Source: Nitrosomonas ureae
GTDB lineage: Bacteria; Pseudomonadota; Gammaproteobacteria; Burkholderiales; Nitrosomonadaceae
DNA: 56,271 nt
Assembly (NCBI GenBank): GCA_945872825.1
Contig: CAMCBD010000006.1
Location: 1-56,271, forward strand
Reading direction: 5' to 3'
A model generated the notes under the pieces. The model was not told the origin of the DNA. It did no database searches and saw only the letters and a program-made list of their open reading frames with translations. The position numbers were made by a program, and so were the translations under genes. Below, one piece after another: positions 27,421 to 37,861 of this stretch. How positions within the stretch are numbered: position 1 is the stretch's first letter; each line of letters starts with the position of its first letter.

Positions 27421-27717
27421 CTATTTACCTTTTGTATCCTTATAATCAACACGCTCACGCATTTCTTTTCCGGCTTTAAAATGCGGAACATATTTCTCAG
27501 GTACTTTGACTTTTTCACCTGATTTCGGATTTCGGCCAATACGCGGCGGTCTATAATTTAAGTCAAAACTACCAAAACCGCGTATTTCTATACGTTGGCC
27601 TTGAGCTAGGCTTTTTGCCATTGCGTCGATAATTGTCTTGACTGAGAGCTCTGCATCTTTGGTGACTAATTGCGGGAAGCGTGCACCTAGTCGAGTAATT
27701 AATTCAGATTTTGTCAT
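27421..27717 (-). CDS. ihfB: Integration host factor beta subunit
   Basis: The 98-residue DNABII protein begins [10 protein letters not shown], has the dimer core [11 protein letters not shown] and the DNA-intercalating arm block [14 protein letters not shown] with its conserved proline, and ends with a short hydrophilic tail. With the alpha subunit it bends DNA at specific sites and assists many sigma-54 promoters, recombination and replication. It lies 9 bp after rpsA, the standard rpsA-ihfB order. Confidence 0.97.
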   Translation of the reverse strand: MTKSELITRLGARFPQLVTKDAELSVKTIIDAMAKSLAQGQRIEIRGFGSFDLNYRPPRIGRNPKSGEKVKVPEKYVPHFKAGKEMRERVDYKDTKGK

Positions 27718-27726
27718 GAATTTTCC

Positions 27727-29442
27727 TTATTGCTCTGTGTTCTTACTATCCATTTTAGCTTTCAGTAAAGCTCCCAAACTGGTTGTTCCAGCGTTGACAA
27801 CAGGTGCTTTAATTTTTTGCATGGCACTGGATTCGTCTGATTTATCTTTCGCCTTAATCGAAAGATTAATAGTGCGATTTTTGCGATCCACATTGATTAT
27901 CATAGTTTCGACTTTATCGCCTTCTTTCAAGTGCGTGCGTATGTCTTCTACGCGATCACGTGAAACTTCAGATGCGCGCAAATAACCTTCCACCTCATTG
28001 GTCAATGCTATCACAGCGCCTTTGGCGTCAATAGACTTCACAGTGCCTTCAATAATGCTATTCTTATCGTGCTCTGCGACAAAGCTGGTGAAAGGATCAC
28101 CTTCCATCTGCTTGATACCCAGTGAAATACGTTCACGTTCCACGTCGATGGATAGAATGATTGCTTCTACCTCATCACCTTTCTTATAATTAAGCACGGC
28201 TTCTTCACCGGGGTGATTCCAAGATAAATCGGATAAATGTACAAGACCGTCGATATTGCCGGGTAATCCGATGAACACACCGAAGTCTGTAATGGATTTA
28301 ATCTGGCCACGGACTTTATCGCCTTTCTCACGATTTGCGGCAAATTCTTCCCATGGGTTGGTTTGGCATTGTTTCATACCCAGTGAGATGCGGCGGCGCT
28401 CTTCATCAATTTCAAGAATCATTACTTCGACTTCGTCGCCCAGTTGCACAATCTTAGATGGATAAACGTTTTTGTTGGTCCAATCCATTTCTGATACATG
28501 TACCAAGCCTTCTATGCCTTGTTCAATTTCGATAAAAGCGCCGTAATCGGTTAAATTGGTTACCTTGCCAAACAGACGGGTGCGTGCTGGATAACGCCGT
28601 GACAGACCGACCCATGGATCTTCACTGAGTTGCTTCATACCTAAAGAAACACGATTCTTTTCCTGATCGAACTTGAGTACTTTGGCGGTGACTTCATCGC
28701 CGATATTGACCACTTCGGATGGATGCTTAACGCGACGCCATGCTAAGTCAGTAATGTGAAGTAGTCCATCAATTCCGCCCAGATCAACGAATGCACCATA
28801 ATCAGTAATATTTTTGACTACACCTTGGACAACCGAACCTTCCTGCAGGTTGGACAATAAGGTTTCACGGTCTGCACCTTGTGTCGCTTCCAGTACTGCG
28901 CGGCGTGATACCACAACATTATTACGCTTGCGATCAAGTTTGATGACTTTAAATTCCATTTCCTTATTTTCATAAGGTGTGGTGTCCTTGACGGGACGGA
29001 TATCCACTAGCGAACCGGGCAAAAACGCACGAATGCCATTGATCATCGCAGTCAAGCCGCCTTTCACTTTACCATTGACCATACCGGTTACTATCTTACC
29101 GCTTTCCATTGCTTCTTCCAGATCATGCCAGGCGGTCAGACGTTTAGCTTTATCACGTGAGAGGTGCGTTTCTCCATAACCGTCTTCTAAAGATTCAATG
29201 GCAACACTGATAAAGTCACCCGGCTTAACTTCGATTTCACCGCGATCATTTTTAAATTCTTCGATAGGAATGTAACTTTCTGATTTAAGGCCAGCGTTGA
29301 CAACAACGATATTGTAATCAACACGGACAACTTCGGCGGTGATTACTTCGCCAGTCCGCATTTCCTGACGTGTAAGACTTTCTTCAAAAAGTGCGGCAAA
29401 ACTTTCGGGGGATTTCTGGGGTGCAGTGGAAGCTGTAGTCAT
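27727..29442 (-). CDS. rpsA: 30S ribosomal protein S1
   Basis: The product has about 571 residues with six S1 RNA-binding repeats (each with a core such as [16 protein letters not shown]). The first two bind the ribosome and the others bind mRNA. I place the start at the ATG at 29442 (MTTASTAP), which matches how betaproteobacterial S1 proteins begin. An in-frame ATG at 29466 would add eight residues (MINQVFFT) and seems unlikely. The N-terminal [11 protein letters not shown] helix is conserved. It sits between cmk and ihfB in the standard order. A 9-bp inverted repeat (29464-29495) directly upstream could be part of its translational control. Confidence 0.95.
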   Translation of the reverse strand: MTTASTAPQKSPESFAALFEESLTRQEMRTGEVITAEVVRVDYNIVVVNAGLKSESYIPIEEFKNDRGEIEVKPGDFISVAIESLEDGYGETHLSRDKAKRLTAWHDLEEAMESGKIVTGMVNGKVKGGLTAMINGIRAFLPGSLVDIRPVKDTTPYENKEMEFKVIKLDRKRNNVVVSRRAVLEATQGADRETLLSNLQEGSVVQGVVKNITDYGAFVDLGGIDGLLHITDLAWRRVKHPSEVVNIGDEVTAKVLKFDQEKNRVSLGMKQLSEDPWVGLSRRYPARTRLFGKVTNLTDYGAFIEIEQGIEGLVHVSEMDWTNKNVYPSKIVQLGDEVEVMILEIDEERRRISLGMKQCQTNPWEEFAANREKGDKVRGQIKSITDFGVFIGLPGNIDGLVHLSDLSWNHPGEEAVLNYKKGDEVEAIILSIDVERERISLGIKQMEGDPFTSFVAEHDKNSIIEGTVKSIDAKGAVIALTNEVEGYLRASEVSRDRVEDIRTHLKEGDKVETMIINVDRKNRTINLSIKAKDKSDESSAMQKIKAPVVNAGTTSLGALLKAKMDSKNTEQ

Positions 29443-29463
29443 TGTAAAAAATACCTGGTTTAT

Positions 29464-29495
29464 CAATCCGGCTGGATTAACAGCCCGCCGGATTG
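29464..29495 (-). promoter_or_regulatory. Inverted repeat just upstream of rpsA
   Basis: A perfect 9-bp inverted repeat CAATCCGGC / GCCGGATTG with a 14-base loop ends about 20 bases before the chosen rpsA start on the leftward transcript. S1 controls its own translation through leader structure in other bacteria, so this hairpin may play that role or mark partial termination after cmk. Function is inferred from position only. Confidence 0.4.
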
Positions 29496-29567
29496 GGTTG
29501 GTTAATAAAAGGTTTGAATAATCAATTTATTTTTCTTTTTGTAGATCAGGTGCAAAGAAAAATGAGG

Positions 29568-30260
29568 TTATTTCATATCCAAACGCGGGTTTTTTGCATA
29601 GATTTCATTATACCAGGAGAGAACAGCATCTTGTGCCTGGGATATGGTTAGTGAAGTCGTATCAAGCAGTTGTGCATCAGTGCCCTGTCGCAAGGGCGCG
29701 ATGCTGCGATTGCTATCGCGTTCGTCACGTTTCTGGATATCCTGCAATAAGTCGGCGATATTATCACTCATTCCTTTCTCTATCAACTGCTTATATCGCC
29801 TTTGTGCACGAACTTCCGCGCTAGCAGTTAAAAATATTTTGAGAGCGGCATTGGGAAAGATAACGGATCCCATGTCACGTCCATCCGTAACCAATCCGGG
29901 CGGTTGGCAGAATGCGCGCTGACGCTCGGTCAGTGCTTCACGAACCTGTGGATGGGTGGCTATTTGTGAAGCCAAGATGCCGCATTGTTCTGCCCGTATA
30001 TCGTCAGTAACGATAGTGCCATCTAAATAAATATCTTCATTCTTAAAAACCACATTCAAGTTTCTGGCGATCTCGGCGAGTTGATCTGTATTGTGAATGT
30101 CAGCATGGGATCGCATTGCTTTCAATGCAACCAGGCGATATAGCGCGCCACTGTCGAGATAATGGAATCCGAGTTTTTTGGCGACCAATTGGGCAATGGT
30201 GCCTTTGCCGGATGCGGATGGGCCATCAATCGTAATGACGGGAATTTTATGTGTATCCAT
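29568..30260 (-). CDS. cmk: Cytidylate kinase
   Basis: The 230-residue protein carries the P-loop GPSASGKGT at about 13-21, the LDSGALYR substrate site and the GRDMGSVIFP motif of bacterial CMP kinases. It phosphorylates CMP and dCMP with ATP, in the cytoplasm. It follows aroA by 20 bp and precedes rpsA by 125 bp, the widespread aroA-cmk-rpsA order. The length is normal. Confidence 0.97.
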   Translation of the reverse strand: MDTHKIPVITIDGPSASGKGTIAQLVAKKLGFHYLDSGALYRLVALKAMRSHADIHNTDQLAEIARNLNVVFKNEDIYLDGTIVTDDIRAEQCGILASQIATHPQVREALTERQRAFCQPPGLVTDGRDMGSVIFPNAALKIFLTASAEVRAQRRYKQLIEKGMSDNIADLLQDIQKRDERDSNRSIAPLRQGTDAQLLDTTSLTISQAQDAVLSWYNEIYAKNPRLDMK

Positions 30261-30280
30261 TAAACAGTCTTGTCATTGGG

Positions 30281-31597
30281 TTATTCAGGATGGGCGATTT
30301 GTGAAAAAATTTCAAAATAATCTGGAAATGTTTTTGCAACACAACTGGGGTCGTTGATGCGAACCGGTGCTCCCAGAGATGCCAGTGCAAAGCACATGGC
30401 CATGCGATGGTCATCATAGGTATCAATTGTTGCATGTGAGTGTAAGCCATTAACAGGGGGAGTGATGCGCAAGTAATCCACACCTTCTTCAACAGTCGCG
30501 CCTAATTTGCGCAACTCATTCGACATGGCTGCAAGGCGATCTGTTTCTTTCAGGCGCCAACTGGCAATATTGCGGAGCGTGGTGATACCTTCTGCGAATA
30601 ATGCGGTAACTGCAAGCGTCATGGCGGCGTCTGGAATATGATTGCAATCCAGATCGATGCCATGCAGAAATTTTCCGGAATGATTGGCTTCCGCGCCGCT
30701 TGCTTCGATCCAGTTTTCCCCCATAGATAGGCGTGCTCCCATCATTTCCAATGCGGCAGCGAAATGGATATCGCCTTGTGCACTATCTCGTCCGACTCCC
30801 TGGACACGTACCGGGCCATGCCCGATCGCGCCTGCCGCCAGAAAATAGGAGGCTGAGGATGCATCACCTTCAATGCTGATATGACCTGGGCTACAATAAT
30901 TCTGTTGTGCCGGTATCATAAATTTCTGCCAGTTAATGTGTTCGACTCGCACACCAAAATGTTGCATTTGCGCGAGCGTTAATTCGACATAGGGTTGCGA
31001 GATTAAGGTGCCGGAAACATTGATGAAGGAATCTTTTCCGCTGAGTGGCAGCGCCATCAGCAATCCAGTTAGAAACTGACTGGAAACATCGCCTTTTACG
31101 GTAACAGAAATGGTGTCGCCTTTAATACGTGAATCGGCTGGTTTGATTTCCAGAGGGGGAAAGCCGGGATTGCCCAAGTAAGTGATACTTGCACCGAATT
31201 GGCGTAATGCATCAACTAGGTCTGCAATGGGCCGTTCATGCATGCGCGGCACGCCGGATAACCGGTAATGCCCCTGCATTAAAGACAGTACCGCAACTAA
31301 AGGCCGAAATGCAGTGCCGGCATTACCGAGAAATAAATCAGCTTCTGTCACTGGGAATTTTCCATTTTCTCCGATGATGCAGTAATCGTTTATACCGGTT
31401 TTTGTTATTGAAACACCTAGTTTGATAAGCGCATCCAGCATACGTGCTGTATCATCAGAAGCTAATAAATCATGAATCTGTGTGGCACCTTCGGCCAATG
31501 CAGCAAGCAGGAGAATTCGATTGGAGATACTCTTTGATCCAGGCAGTTGTACAATACCCTGAGCATTTTTGGCAAACGGGAGATCAAGCCATTCCAT
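30281..31597 (-). CDS. aroA: 3-phosphoshikimate 1-carboxyvinyltransferase (EPSP synthase)
   Basis: The 438-residue enzyme joins shikimate-3-phosphate and PEP in aromatic amino acid synthesis. Visible landmarks are [17 protein letters not shown] near the N-terminus, [11 protein letters not shown] for the PEP site, the catalytic-region [19 protein letters not shown] and DDHRMAM. I start at the ATG at 31597 ([10 protein letters not shown]), which matches other betaproteobacterial AroA proteins. An upstream in-frame ATG at 31636 would add 13 atypical residues. [11 protein letters not shown] has Phe where Met is more common, a conservative change. Confidence 0.96.
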   Translation of the reverse strand: MEWLDLPFAKNAQGIVQLPGSKSISNRILLLAALAEGATQIHDLLASDDTARMLDALIKLGVSITKTGINDYCIIGENGKFPVTEADLFLGNAGTAFRPLVAVLSLMQGHYRLSGVPRMHERPIADLVDALRQFGASITYLGNPGFPPLEIKPADSRIKGDTISVTVKGDVSSQFLTGLLMALPLSGKDSFINVSGTLISQPYVELTLAQMQHFGVRVEHINWQKFMIPAQQNYCSPGHISIEGDASSASYFLAAGAIGHGPVRVQGVGRDSAQGDIHFAAALEMMGARLSMGENWIEASGAEANHSGKFLHGIDLDCNHIPDAAMTLAVTALFAEGITTLRNIASWRLKETDRLAAMSNELRKLGATVEEGVDYLRITPPVNGLHSHATIDTYDDHRMAMCFALASLGAPVRINDPSCVAKTFPDYFEIFSQIAHPE

Positions 31598-31805
31598 GAT
31601 GTATGCAGTAGTAAAAATTGCTAGATGATATCCCATAAAAACACTCAGAGCGTAATTTTATTGATCTTAAAGGGCCGCCGTATTCAGCTGGAATTTCCTG
31701 AGTTGATTCGTTAAATTTGGAAAAATCTTTATTTAACTATCTTGTTTAGGGTAATCTATTGCAGTAAATTTCTAGCTTAGAATATATTGCTAGCTTGAAG
31801 CGCTT

Positions 31806-31949
31806 TTAACAGGTTGTTGAAAAACGTGTTCGAGGGCAGCTGCTGCATGGAAAGACAAGCGGAAAAGCGCATTTATGCATGATAAATGAGCCTCTGGGTT
31901 TGTTTCTAACCGTAACGGCAAGACAGATAGTTTTTCAACAGCCTGTTAA
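31806..31949. repeat. Complete 144-bp inverted-repeat (MITE-like) element
   Basis: Terminal inverted repeats TTAACAGGTTGTTGAAAAAC (31806-31825) and, on the other strand, TTAACAGGCTGTTGAAAAAC (31949-31930) differ at one position and enclose 104 bp without coding capacity. Two related copies lie at 13831-13978 and, truncated, at 5027-5113. The structure is that of a small non-autonomous mobile element, and transcripts would fold into a long hairpin. It fills most of the 433-bp gap between aroA and the small membrane-protein gene. The remainder of that gap shows nothing else. Confidence 0.8.
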
Positions 31950-32030
31950 GAGATGTTTGCTATCTGGCGCTGGAATAAATTGATGCAGCAAGATTTTCGT
32001 ACTATTTTTACAAAATAAGAGGTTGATTGA

Positions 32031-32279
32031 ATGGAAGATGCAGAAATTGCTTTAATGTTTTCTTTACTGACTATTCCTGTGGCTATCTGGTTGCAGTTAT
32101 GGGTAAAGAATCGCAGAGAAGAACGGAGAAATGTTTTAGGTGAAGAAGAATTTGAAAATACTTCACGGGCATTCATTTCAATCATTTTAGAGGGAACTGC
32201 CATTGTGGGAGGACTCATCATGATTATTATGGGGGCTGGGGGAGTAATTAAGTACATCCTTAATTTTTATGCGGCGTAA
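32031..32279 (+). CDS. Small two-span membrane protein of unknown function
   Basis: The 82-residue product has a hydrophobic segment at about 6-25 (MFSLLTIPVAIWLQLWV), a charged loop (KNRREERRNVLGEEEF) and a second segment at about 50-76. I do not recognise the family. A good ribosome site (AAGAGG, about 9 bases before the ATG) and a terminator right behind it support a real gene. It stands alone on the plus strand between the leftward aroA and topB genes, right after the complete inverted-repeat element, from which its promoter might partly derive. Confidence 0.65.
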   Translation: MEDAEIALMFSLLTIPVAIWLQLWVKNRREERRNVLGEEEFENTSRAFISIILEGTAIVGGLIMIIMGAGGVIKYILNFYAA

Positions 32280-32308
32280 TTTTTAAGCTTATTGGAAAAA
32301 CTGAAGAT

Positions 32309-32342
32309 ATCCGGGTAATCAAACGATACCCGGGTGTTTTTT
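32309..32342 (+). terminator. Terminator behind the small membrane-protein gene
   Basis: CCGGGTA, a 9-base loop, TACCCGG, then TGTTTTTT make a good rho-independent terminator 30 bp past the small gene. The topB gene converges on it from the other side. Confidence 0.8.
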
Positions 32343-32404
32343 CTGTGATTTGTGATTTGTTATTGATTTCTCGATAAAATCAAATAAGTCTTTGATTGTT
32401 ATCG

Positions 32405-34921
32405 CTATGAAGTAGTCTTGTTGGTAGCTTTTGTTTTAGATTGCTTTGTTTTAGATTTTGTTTCAGTTGTTTTCTTGGCGGCTTTCTGCTCAAACTCAAA
32501 GCCTATTTTCCCATCCGGATTTCTGACCAAGTAAGCTGAAAAAGGTCTACCTTTTTTGGAAATGAATTTTGTGAGTAGGTCTGTTTTTCCACTTTCCAGC
32601 AATTTGGTGATCTGTTCGCGTTCTATCGGGCGGGTAAGGATGATTTTGCCTGTTTTAAAATTGCAGGTACGGGTTGCCTCGACGGATTTCTCACAAACAT
32701 ACTGAAGGCCATGCTCATAAACAGCATGATTGCATTTTGGGCATTTTCCTAAAGGATTCTGATCGCTGAAATCGACTTCTTCATGGTCCTCATCGCTGTT
32801 GCCAAAATCAAATTTCATTTCAAAAGTGTCGGTTAGTTTGATGATGGCATTAAATGATTGTCCCATTTTGCTCCGGAAACCTTGCAGGGGGCCTACTTCG
32901 CGTTGAGTAATCAAGGTCTCCATTTCATCAACCTCAAATTGGCGTCCGGCTAGAATTTTCCAGAGCGCAAAATCACATTTCTGGCATTGGAATTTTTTAT
33001 AGGTTTCATGCACGCTACCACCACATTTAGGACAGGGGGATTTAAGTAAGGAAAAATCTCCTGCAATGGTTTCACCACGATGGGTTTTGGCTTGCTCCAC
33101 AATATGACTTGTCATTGTGGCAATTTTCTCCATGAACGCGGCGCGTTTTAGGTGACCTTGCTCGATCTGACGTAACTGAAATTCCCAATTACCTGTTAAT
33201 TCAGGCGAAATAAGTTCGGGAATCTTTAGGTCACGTAATAACGTGATTAGTGAGAATGCTTTGGCAGTTGGGTGTAGCTCGCGCCCTACACGCTGTAGAT
33301 AATTCTCAAATACCAAACCTTCTATGATGGATGCACGTGTTGCTGGTGTACCCAGACCTTTTGTGCTCATAGCTGCACGCAGTTCTTCATCTTCAACGAG
33401 TTTCCCGGCACCTTCCATGGCAGAAAGTAATGTCGCCTCATTAAATCTTGCGGGCGGACGAGTTTGATTAGCGATAACGTTAATTTCTTCAGTGCTAACC
33501 GATTCACCCGGGGTGATTGCGACGAGTGTTGTATCATCTTCCAGATCATCCAATTTGGCTGACCTGCCATATACCGCCTGCCAACCCGGATTAACCATGA
33601 CTTTACCTTCAGTTCTGAAAGGTTTGTTTTCAACCCGGGTAATGCGGGTAGTAATCAGAAATTCGGTGGCGGGAAAGAAAATAGCCAAAAAACGTTTGGT
33701 AACCAGATCATAAATTTTTGCTTCGACTTCGTTTAATTTGGACGGATTTAATGAAGTTGGAATAATCGCAAAGTGATCTGAGATTTTAGCGTTGTTGAAA
33801 ATACGTTTATTTGGAATTACCCAGTTTGAAGCCAGAATCTGTTGGGAAAATTTTCCATAATCCGTATTTCTCAGGCTTTGCAAAGTATCTTTAACGGTGG
33901 TGATATAATCTTCCGGTAGTGCACGTGAATTTGTCCGCGGGTAAGTTAATACTTTATGTTTTTCATATAATGCTTGAGCCAAGCCGAGTGTTGTTTTGGC
34001 AGAAAAACCAAAGCGACTGTTGGCTTCTCGCTGTAAGCTGGTTAAATCATAAAGCAATGGGCAGATTTCTTTGCTTGGTTTGCTTTCTTCGTTTACTTGA
34101 CCGGACTTTCCCTGGCATTTGTCACGAATGATCTCGGCTTTTTTCTGCTCCCAAAGCCGTTCAGGTTTTAATTCAAGATTGACTTTATCTTTGCTGAATT
34201 TCTCATCAAACCACTTACCATTATAGTTGCCATTACTGGCTGCAAACGTGGCATGAATTTCCCAATAATCCTGAGGGCGGAATTTTTTGATTTTTTCTTC
34301 ACGTTCGACAAGAATCGCTAATGTAGGTGTTTGTACCCGCCCAACTGTAGTCTTATGAAATCCCCCTTCTTGGGAATTAAAAGCGGTCATGGCGCGCGTG
34401 CCATTGATCCCGACCAGCCAATCTGACTCTGAGCGACTGACAGCAGCTTCAGCCAGCGACTGTACTTCCGAGTTGTCCAATAACTTGGTAAAACCTTCCC
34501 GGATTGCATCGGGTGTCATGGATTGCAGCCAAAGACGCTTGACCGGTTTATTGGTGCCGACATGACGTAAGATATAATAAAAAATCAGTTCACCTTCCCG
34601 TCCAGCATCACATGCATTGATAAGCATATCTACATCTTTTCGTTTGATGAGCTTGCTGAGCAATTTTAAACGTGAGGAAGTTTTTTCGATTGGGTTCAAG
34701 TCAAAGTGTGGTGGAATAACTGGCAGATTTGCAAAACTCCATTTGCCGCGTTTTACTTCATATTCTTCTGGAATAGCCAGTTCGAGCAAATGACCTACGG
34801 CCGAAGATACGACATACTGGTCGTTTTCGAAGTAATCGGTGTGCTTGGTAAAGTTACCCAATACCCGTGCGATATCTGCTGCAACAGAAGGCTTCTCAGC
34901 AATAATCAGCGATTTACTCAT
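32405..34921 (-). CDS. topB: DNA topoisomerase III
   Basis: The 838-residue type IA topoisomerase has the N-terminal TOPRIM domain (LIIAEKPSVAADIARVLG, then INACDAGREGELIF). The active-site tyrosine lies in VLTYPRTNSR, Tyr at about 327. C-terminal zinc-finger-like repeats follow (CPKCGGSVHETYKKFQCQKC and a second CPKCNHAVYE set) and then a Lys/Thr-rich basic tail. It relaxes and decatenates DNA by single-strand passage. It is longer than E. coli TopB because of the zinc modules and tail, as is common in betaproteobacterial homologues next to smg and dprA. Confidence 0.95.
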   Translation of the reverse strand: MSKSLIIAEKPSVAADIARVLGNFTKHTDYFENDQYVVSSAVGHLLELAIPEEYEVKRGKWSFANLPVIPPHFDLNPIEKTSSRLKLLSKLIKRKDVDMLINACDAGREGELIFYYILRHVGTNKPVKRLWLQSMTPDAIREGFTKLLDNSEVQSLAEAAVSRSESDWLVGINGTRAMTAFNSQEGGFHKTTVGRVQTPTLAILVEREEKIKKFRPQDYWEIHATFAASNGNYNGKWFDEKFSKDKVNLELKPERLWEQKKAEIIRDKCQGKSGQVNEESKPSKEICPLLYDLTSLQREANSRFGFSAKTTLGLAQALYEKHKVLTYPRTNSRALPEDYITTVKDTLQSLRNTDYGKFSQQILASNWVIPNKRIFNNAKISDHFAIIPTSLNPSKLNEVEAKIYDLVTKRFLAIFFPATEFLITTRITRVENKPFRTEGKVMVNPGWQAVYGRSAKLDDLEDDTTLVAITPGESVSTEEINVIANQTRPPARFNEATLLSAMEGAGKLVEDEELRAAMSTKGLGTPATRASIIEGLVFENYLQRVGRELHPTAKAFSLITLLRDLKIPELISPELTGNWEFQLRQIEQGHLKRAAFMEKIATMTSHIVEQAKTHRGETIAGDFSLLKSPCPKCGGSVHETYKKFQCQKCDFALWKILAGRQFEVDEMETLITQREVGPLQGFRSKMGQSFNAIIKLTDTFEMKFDFGNSDEDHEEVDFSDQNPLGKCPKCNHAVYEHGLQYVCEKSVEATRTCNFKTGKIILTRPIEREQITKLLESGKTDLLTKFISKKGRPFSAYLVRNPDGKIGFEFEQKAAKKTTETKSKTKQSKTKATNKTTS

Positions 34922-35084
34922 GAATTTTCCGGAAAAAGGCGCTGATCATTGATGTGAAATCAAGCACGTTTGTTACTGTTGAGTGTTTATTATGAATAGG
35001 GATTACAAGCATATAAGATGAGTATATTGGACATACGCACGCCAGCGGTTATCCGTTACGACTAGATAAAGGATACGATTAGTC

Positions 35085-35543
35085 TTAATGCCGGTAATGA
35101 GAATCGCTAACAATCAACAATTTCTCAAGTACGGCATCGTCAGTGAGCTGGTTCTGGATCCACAATTCTGTTAAAACAATCAGTTTTATTTTTTCAAGGC
35201 TGGATGAATTTTCATCCATCGCCAGCACACGATCAATCAACAGTTCCCTTTGTAGCGGGTTAATGATGCCAGCTTGCTCCAGGAAGAAAATAAATCCCCG
35301 GCCTTCAGTGTCAATTTTTTCTATTTCATACTCTGTAAAGCAGCGGAAAGAGTCGTTTTCTGCAAAGCTTGCCGGATAATTTCCGATATCATGGCGTGCT
35401 AGCTCTGAAAGCCAGTTCAGCGTCTCGTTAATATCTTCGTCTGCAAATCCGGCCATGGTGAGTTTGCGAGTCAGAGTGGCAGAGTCAGGATAGCTTCCTG
35501 AGTCAAAATAATTTTCAAATAAATAAACGAGTATATCGAACAT
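35085..35543 (-). CDS. smg: Smg family protein (DUF494)
   Basis: The 152-residue acidic protein opens with the hallmark MFDILVYLFENYF and has ELARHD and a GF/LGFIFFLEQAGI-like core typical of Smg proteins. Its function is unknown; it is conserved between dprA and topB in many beta- and gammaproteobacteria. It follows dprA by about 68 bp on the same strand and precedes topB by 163 bp. No membrane segment or signal is seen, so it should be cytoplasmic. Confidence 0.93.
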   Translation of the reverse strand: MFDILVYLFENYFDSGSYPDSATLTRKLTMAGFADEDINETLNWLSELARHDIGNYPASFAENDSFRCFTEYEIEKIDTEGRGFIFFLEQAGIINPLQRELLIDRVLAMDENSSSLEKIKLIVLTELWIQNQLTDDAVLEKLLIVSDSHYRH

Positions 35544-35610
35544 AATTGAGTTTAATAAGTTGCAAGTCTGTATATACAGACCGGCAATCTTTGGTTGATC
35601 TTATCCGATG

Positions 35611-36711
35611 TTATTGAATTCTCTGATAACACCCCCCCGGCAAACTGCTGACCTGACCGTCAAGCTCAAGCGTTAATAGCATGGCTGATACAACTTCAGC
35701 CGTCAAGCCACTACGGGCGCACAGCGTATTAATATCTACGATATCATAACCTAGGTGTTTGAGTAATACGGTATTTTTAGTTGATTTCCCGGTAGTAAAT
35801 TCTTTTCCTTTGTCGAGATTTTTATTGCTGATTAATGGAAAATAATTTAATTCATCTAAAATATCCTGTGTATTTTCTACCAGTTTCGCACCTTGCTTAA
35901 TCAGCGCATGGCAGCCTTTTGAGAGCGGTGAATGAATAGATCCGGGGATCGCCATTACTTCTCGTCCTTGTTCTAATGCCTGGCGTGCTGTGATCAGTGA
36001 TCCGCTTTGTAATGCAGCCTCTACTACCAGACAACCTTGACTCATGCCGCTGATAATACGGTTCCTGCGCGGGAAATTCGTCCCGATGGCGGGTGTGCCG
36101 AGAGGAAATTCGGAAATTAGTGCGCCTTCTTTTGCTAGTTTATGTGCCAAAAGATGATTCTTAGCAGGATAAACAATATCCAAACCAGTGCCGACAACAG
36201 CGATGCTGGCAGCTGCGCCGCGCAAGCCGCCTTGATGAGCAGCGGTGTCGATACCTAATGCCATGCCGCTGATGATGCAGAATCCGGCATTGCTGGCCGC
36301 TTCAGAAAAAGCCTCTGCATTGGATAGACCTTGTGGTGTGGCGTTGCGGCTACCAACGACCGCCAACGCGGGTTTCCGCAAGAGTTCCCGCTGCCCTTTG
36401 AAATAAAGTAACGGAGGGGGGGCGGCAATGTTAAGTAGCTGCGTTGGGTAATCCGAATCGGCCAAAGTGATGATGGCATTGGCGGGGTCTTCCAGCCATT
36501 TAAGCACACCAGAAATTTTATTACGATCAGCGCCTTGCTTAATACGTTTGGCAATTGGGTTCTTTACAATGCGTTCGAGCGCGGTGATATGTGTTGAAGA
36601 TATTGCCGTAGGACTGCCAAAAGCAATTAGAAGCCGGCGGACAGATTCGCCGCCCAGGCCGTCAATGAGATTAAGATTCAGCCATGATTCAATATCCGGT
36701 GCATGTTTCAT
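35611..36711 (-). CDS. dprA: DNA-processing protein DprA
   Basis: The 366-residue protein has an N-terminal SAM-like helical part and the Rossmann DprA core (VVGSRNATPQGL, IISGMALGIDTAAHQGGL, SEFPLGTPAIGTNFPRRNR). A C-terminal winged-helix domain follows (about 300-366). DprA protects incoming single-stranded DNA and loads RecA during natural transformation. It is preceded by the LysM-protein gene by 18 bp and followed by smg, the usual order. It supports, but does not prove, that the organism can take up DNA. Confidence 0.96.
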   Translation of the reverse strand: MKHAPDIESWLNLNLIDGLGGESVRRLLIAFGSPTAISSTHITALERIVKNPIAKRIKQGADRNKISGVLKWLEDPANAIITLADSDYPTQLLNIAAPPPLLYFKGQRELLRKPALAVVGSRNATPQGLSNAEAFSEAASNAGFCIISGMALGIDTAAHQGGLRGAAASIAVVGTGLDIVYPAKNHLLAHKLAKEGALISEFPLGTPAIGTNFPRRNRIISGMSQGCLVVEAALQSGSLITARQALEQGREVMAIPGSIHSPLSKGCHALIKQGAKLVENTQDILDELNYFPLISNKNLDKGKEFTTGKSTKNTVLLKHLGYDIVDINTLCARSGLTAEVVSAMLLTLELDGQVSSLPGGCYQRIQ

Positions 36712-36729
36712 GAATGTGCGGCATTAATT

Positions 36730-37764
36730 TTAGGGCGTTTTAACGGCATCCAGTATTTTTATGGAGTGTGTGCTTTGTACGACCAGTGCATAGGATATTT
36801 TATCGAAAATACGAAATATAAATACCAATCCGGTTCTTTCATCCGGTAATTGTACCATTTCTCCCTTGAGGGATTTAGCCTGGCTTTTTCGATAGATAGC
36901 GAGCACATGGCCCATTTCCAAGCCATCCAATTCGCCTTTATTCAGCGTGACAATGTCGCCTTTGCCAATTTCAGTGACGCCGCCGTAGACAGAAATGATT
37001 CGTCCGTTGATTGAAGAATCCGGCGCATGGGGCGCGTAGTTATTAAATAGGGTATCCGGGGCAGGAACCAGGCGGTCGCCTTTGAGAATCTCTTCCGTAG
37101 CACGAGTGATGGTGACCGTACTGACATCAGCAAAAACATTCGCTTTGGCATCTCCTAGGTAGGTTGCTTCATAGCCAAGGATCAGGCCTTCTTTGTCAGG
37201 ATCTTTTAGCGCCTTGCCGGGGCGGAAGATTTGCCATGTTGTGCCTTTGTCTTGTGGTAATCCACTGATATAAATCGTATTGTCGGTACTTAAAACCACC
37301 CGGCCGTCACTGGAGCCCAGTATATATGGTGCATCGGCAAGACCATCTTTCTCAATGACTAACGGCTGGCTTAGAAAGGGCTCGATAGCAGCAGCCGGTA
37401 TGCTGGGGATAGCCGCAGTACTCGATTGTTCTGTGCGTATTTTAGGGGAAAGTTTGACTGTTTTTATACTGCCTTCATCTTCTACAAGACGCAACCGGCT
37501 TCCATGGGGTGTTTTTTCCAGTATCACAATATCGCCGGGGTAAATTTTGTGTGGATTCTTCACCTGTTCACGGTTGAATCCCCAGATTTCTGGCCAGCGC
37601 CAGGGGTCTTTAAGAAACCGGGAAGCAATTCCCCACAGGGTATCACCGGGTACAACCACATGCTGATCGGGTGTATCGCCCCGCAATATAATGTTCTCAG
37701 CTTTAACTGGCGTAACAGAAAGCAGACCTAGGCATAAAATCATAGCTATAATAGGCTTTCGCAT
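36730..37764 (-). CDS. LysM-domain periplasmic protein
   Basis: The product has about 344 residues: signal peptide 1-22 (MRKPIIAMILCLGLLSVTPV), one LysM domain (HVVVPGDTLWGIASRFLKD to YPGDIVILEKTP, about 30-82) that should bind peptidoglycan, and a C-terminal part of unknown function. I start at the inner ATG (37764) because a signal peptide then begins at residue 1 and GGGA lies upstream. The longer frame from 37794 adds ten residues. It is divergent from def and heads the leftward dprA-smg-topB group. LysM proteins before dprA are common in betaproteobacteria. Confidence 0.9.
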   Translation of the reverse strand: MRKPIIAMILCLGLLSVTPVKAENIILRGDTPDQHVVVPGDTLWGIASRFLKDPWRWPEIWGFNREQVKNPHKIYPGDIVILEKTPHGSRLRLVEDEGSIKTVKLSPKIRTEQSSTAAIPSIPAAAIEPFLSQPLVIEKDGLADAPYILGSSDGRVVLSTDNTIYISGLPQDKGTTWQIFRPGKALKDPDKEGLILGYEATYLGDAKANVFADVSTVTITRATEEILKGDRLVPAPDTLFNNYAPHAPDSSINGRIISVYGGVTEIGKGDIVTLNKGELDGLEMGHVLAIYRKSQAKSLKGEMVQLPDERTGLVFIFRIFDKISYALVVQSTHSIKILDAVKTP

Positions 37765-37861
37765 GAACGATCCCAATGATAGGTTATAAAGCATAAGAAA
37801 TGATTATCTAATGATACGGTCTAAATGCGCTATTGAGTTTATTAAACTAAACAAAATTTTC

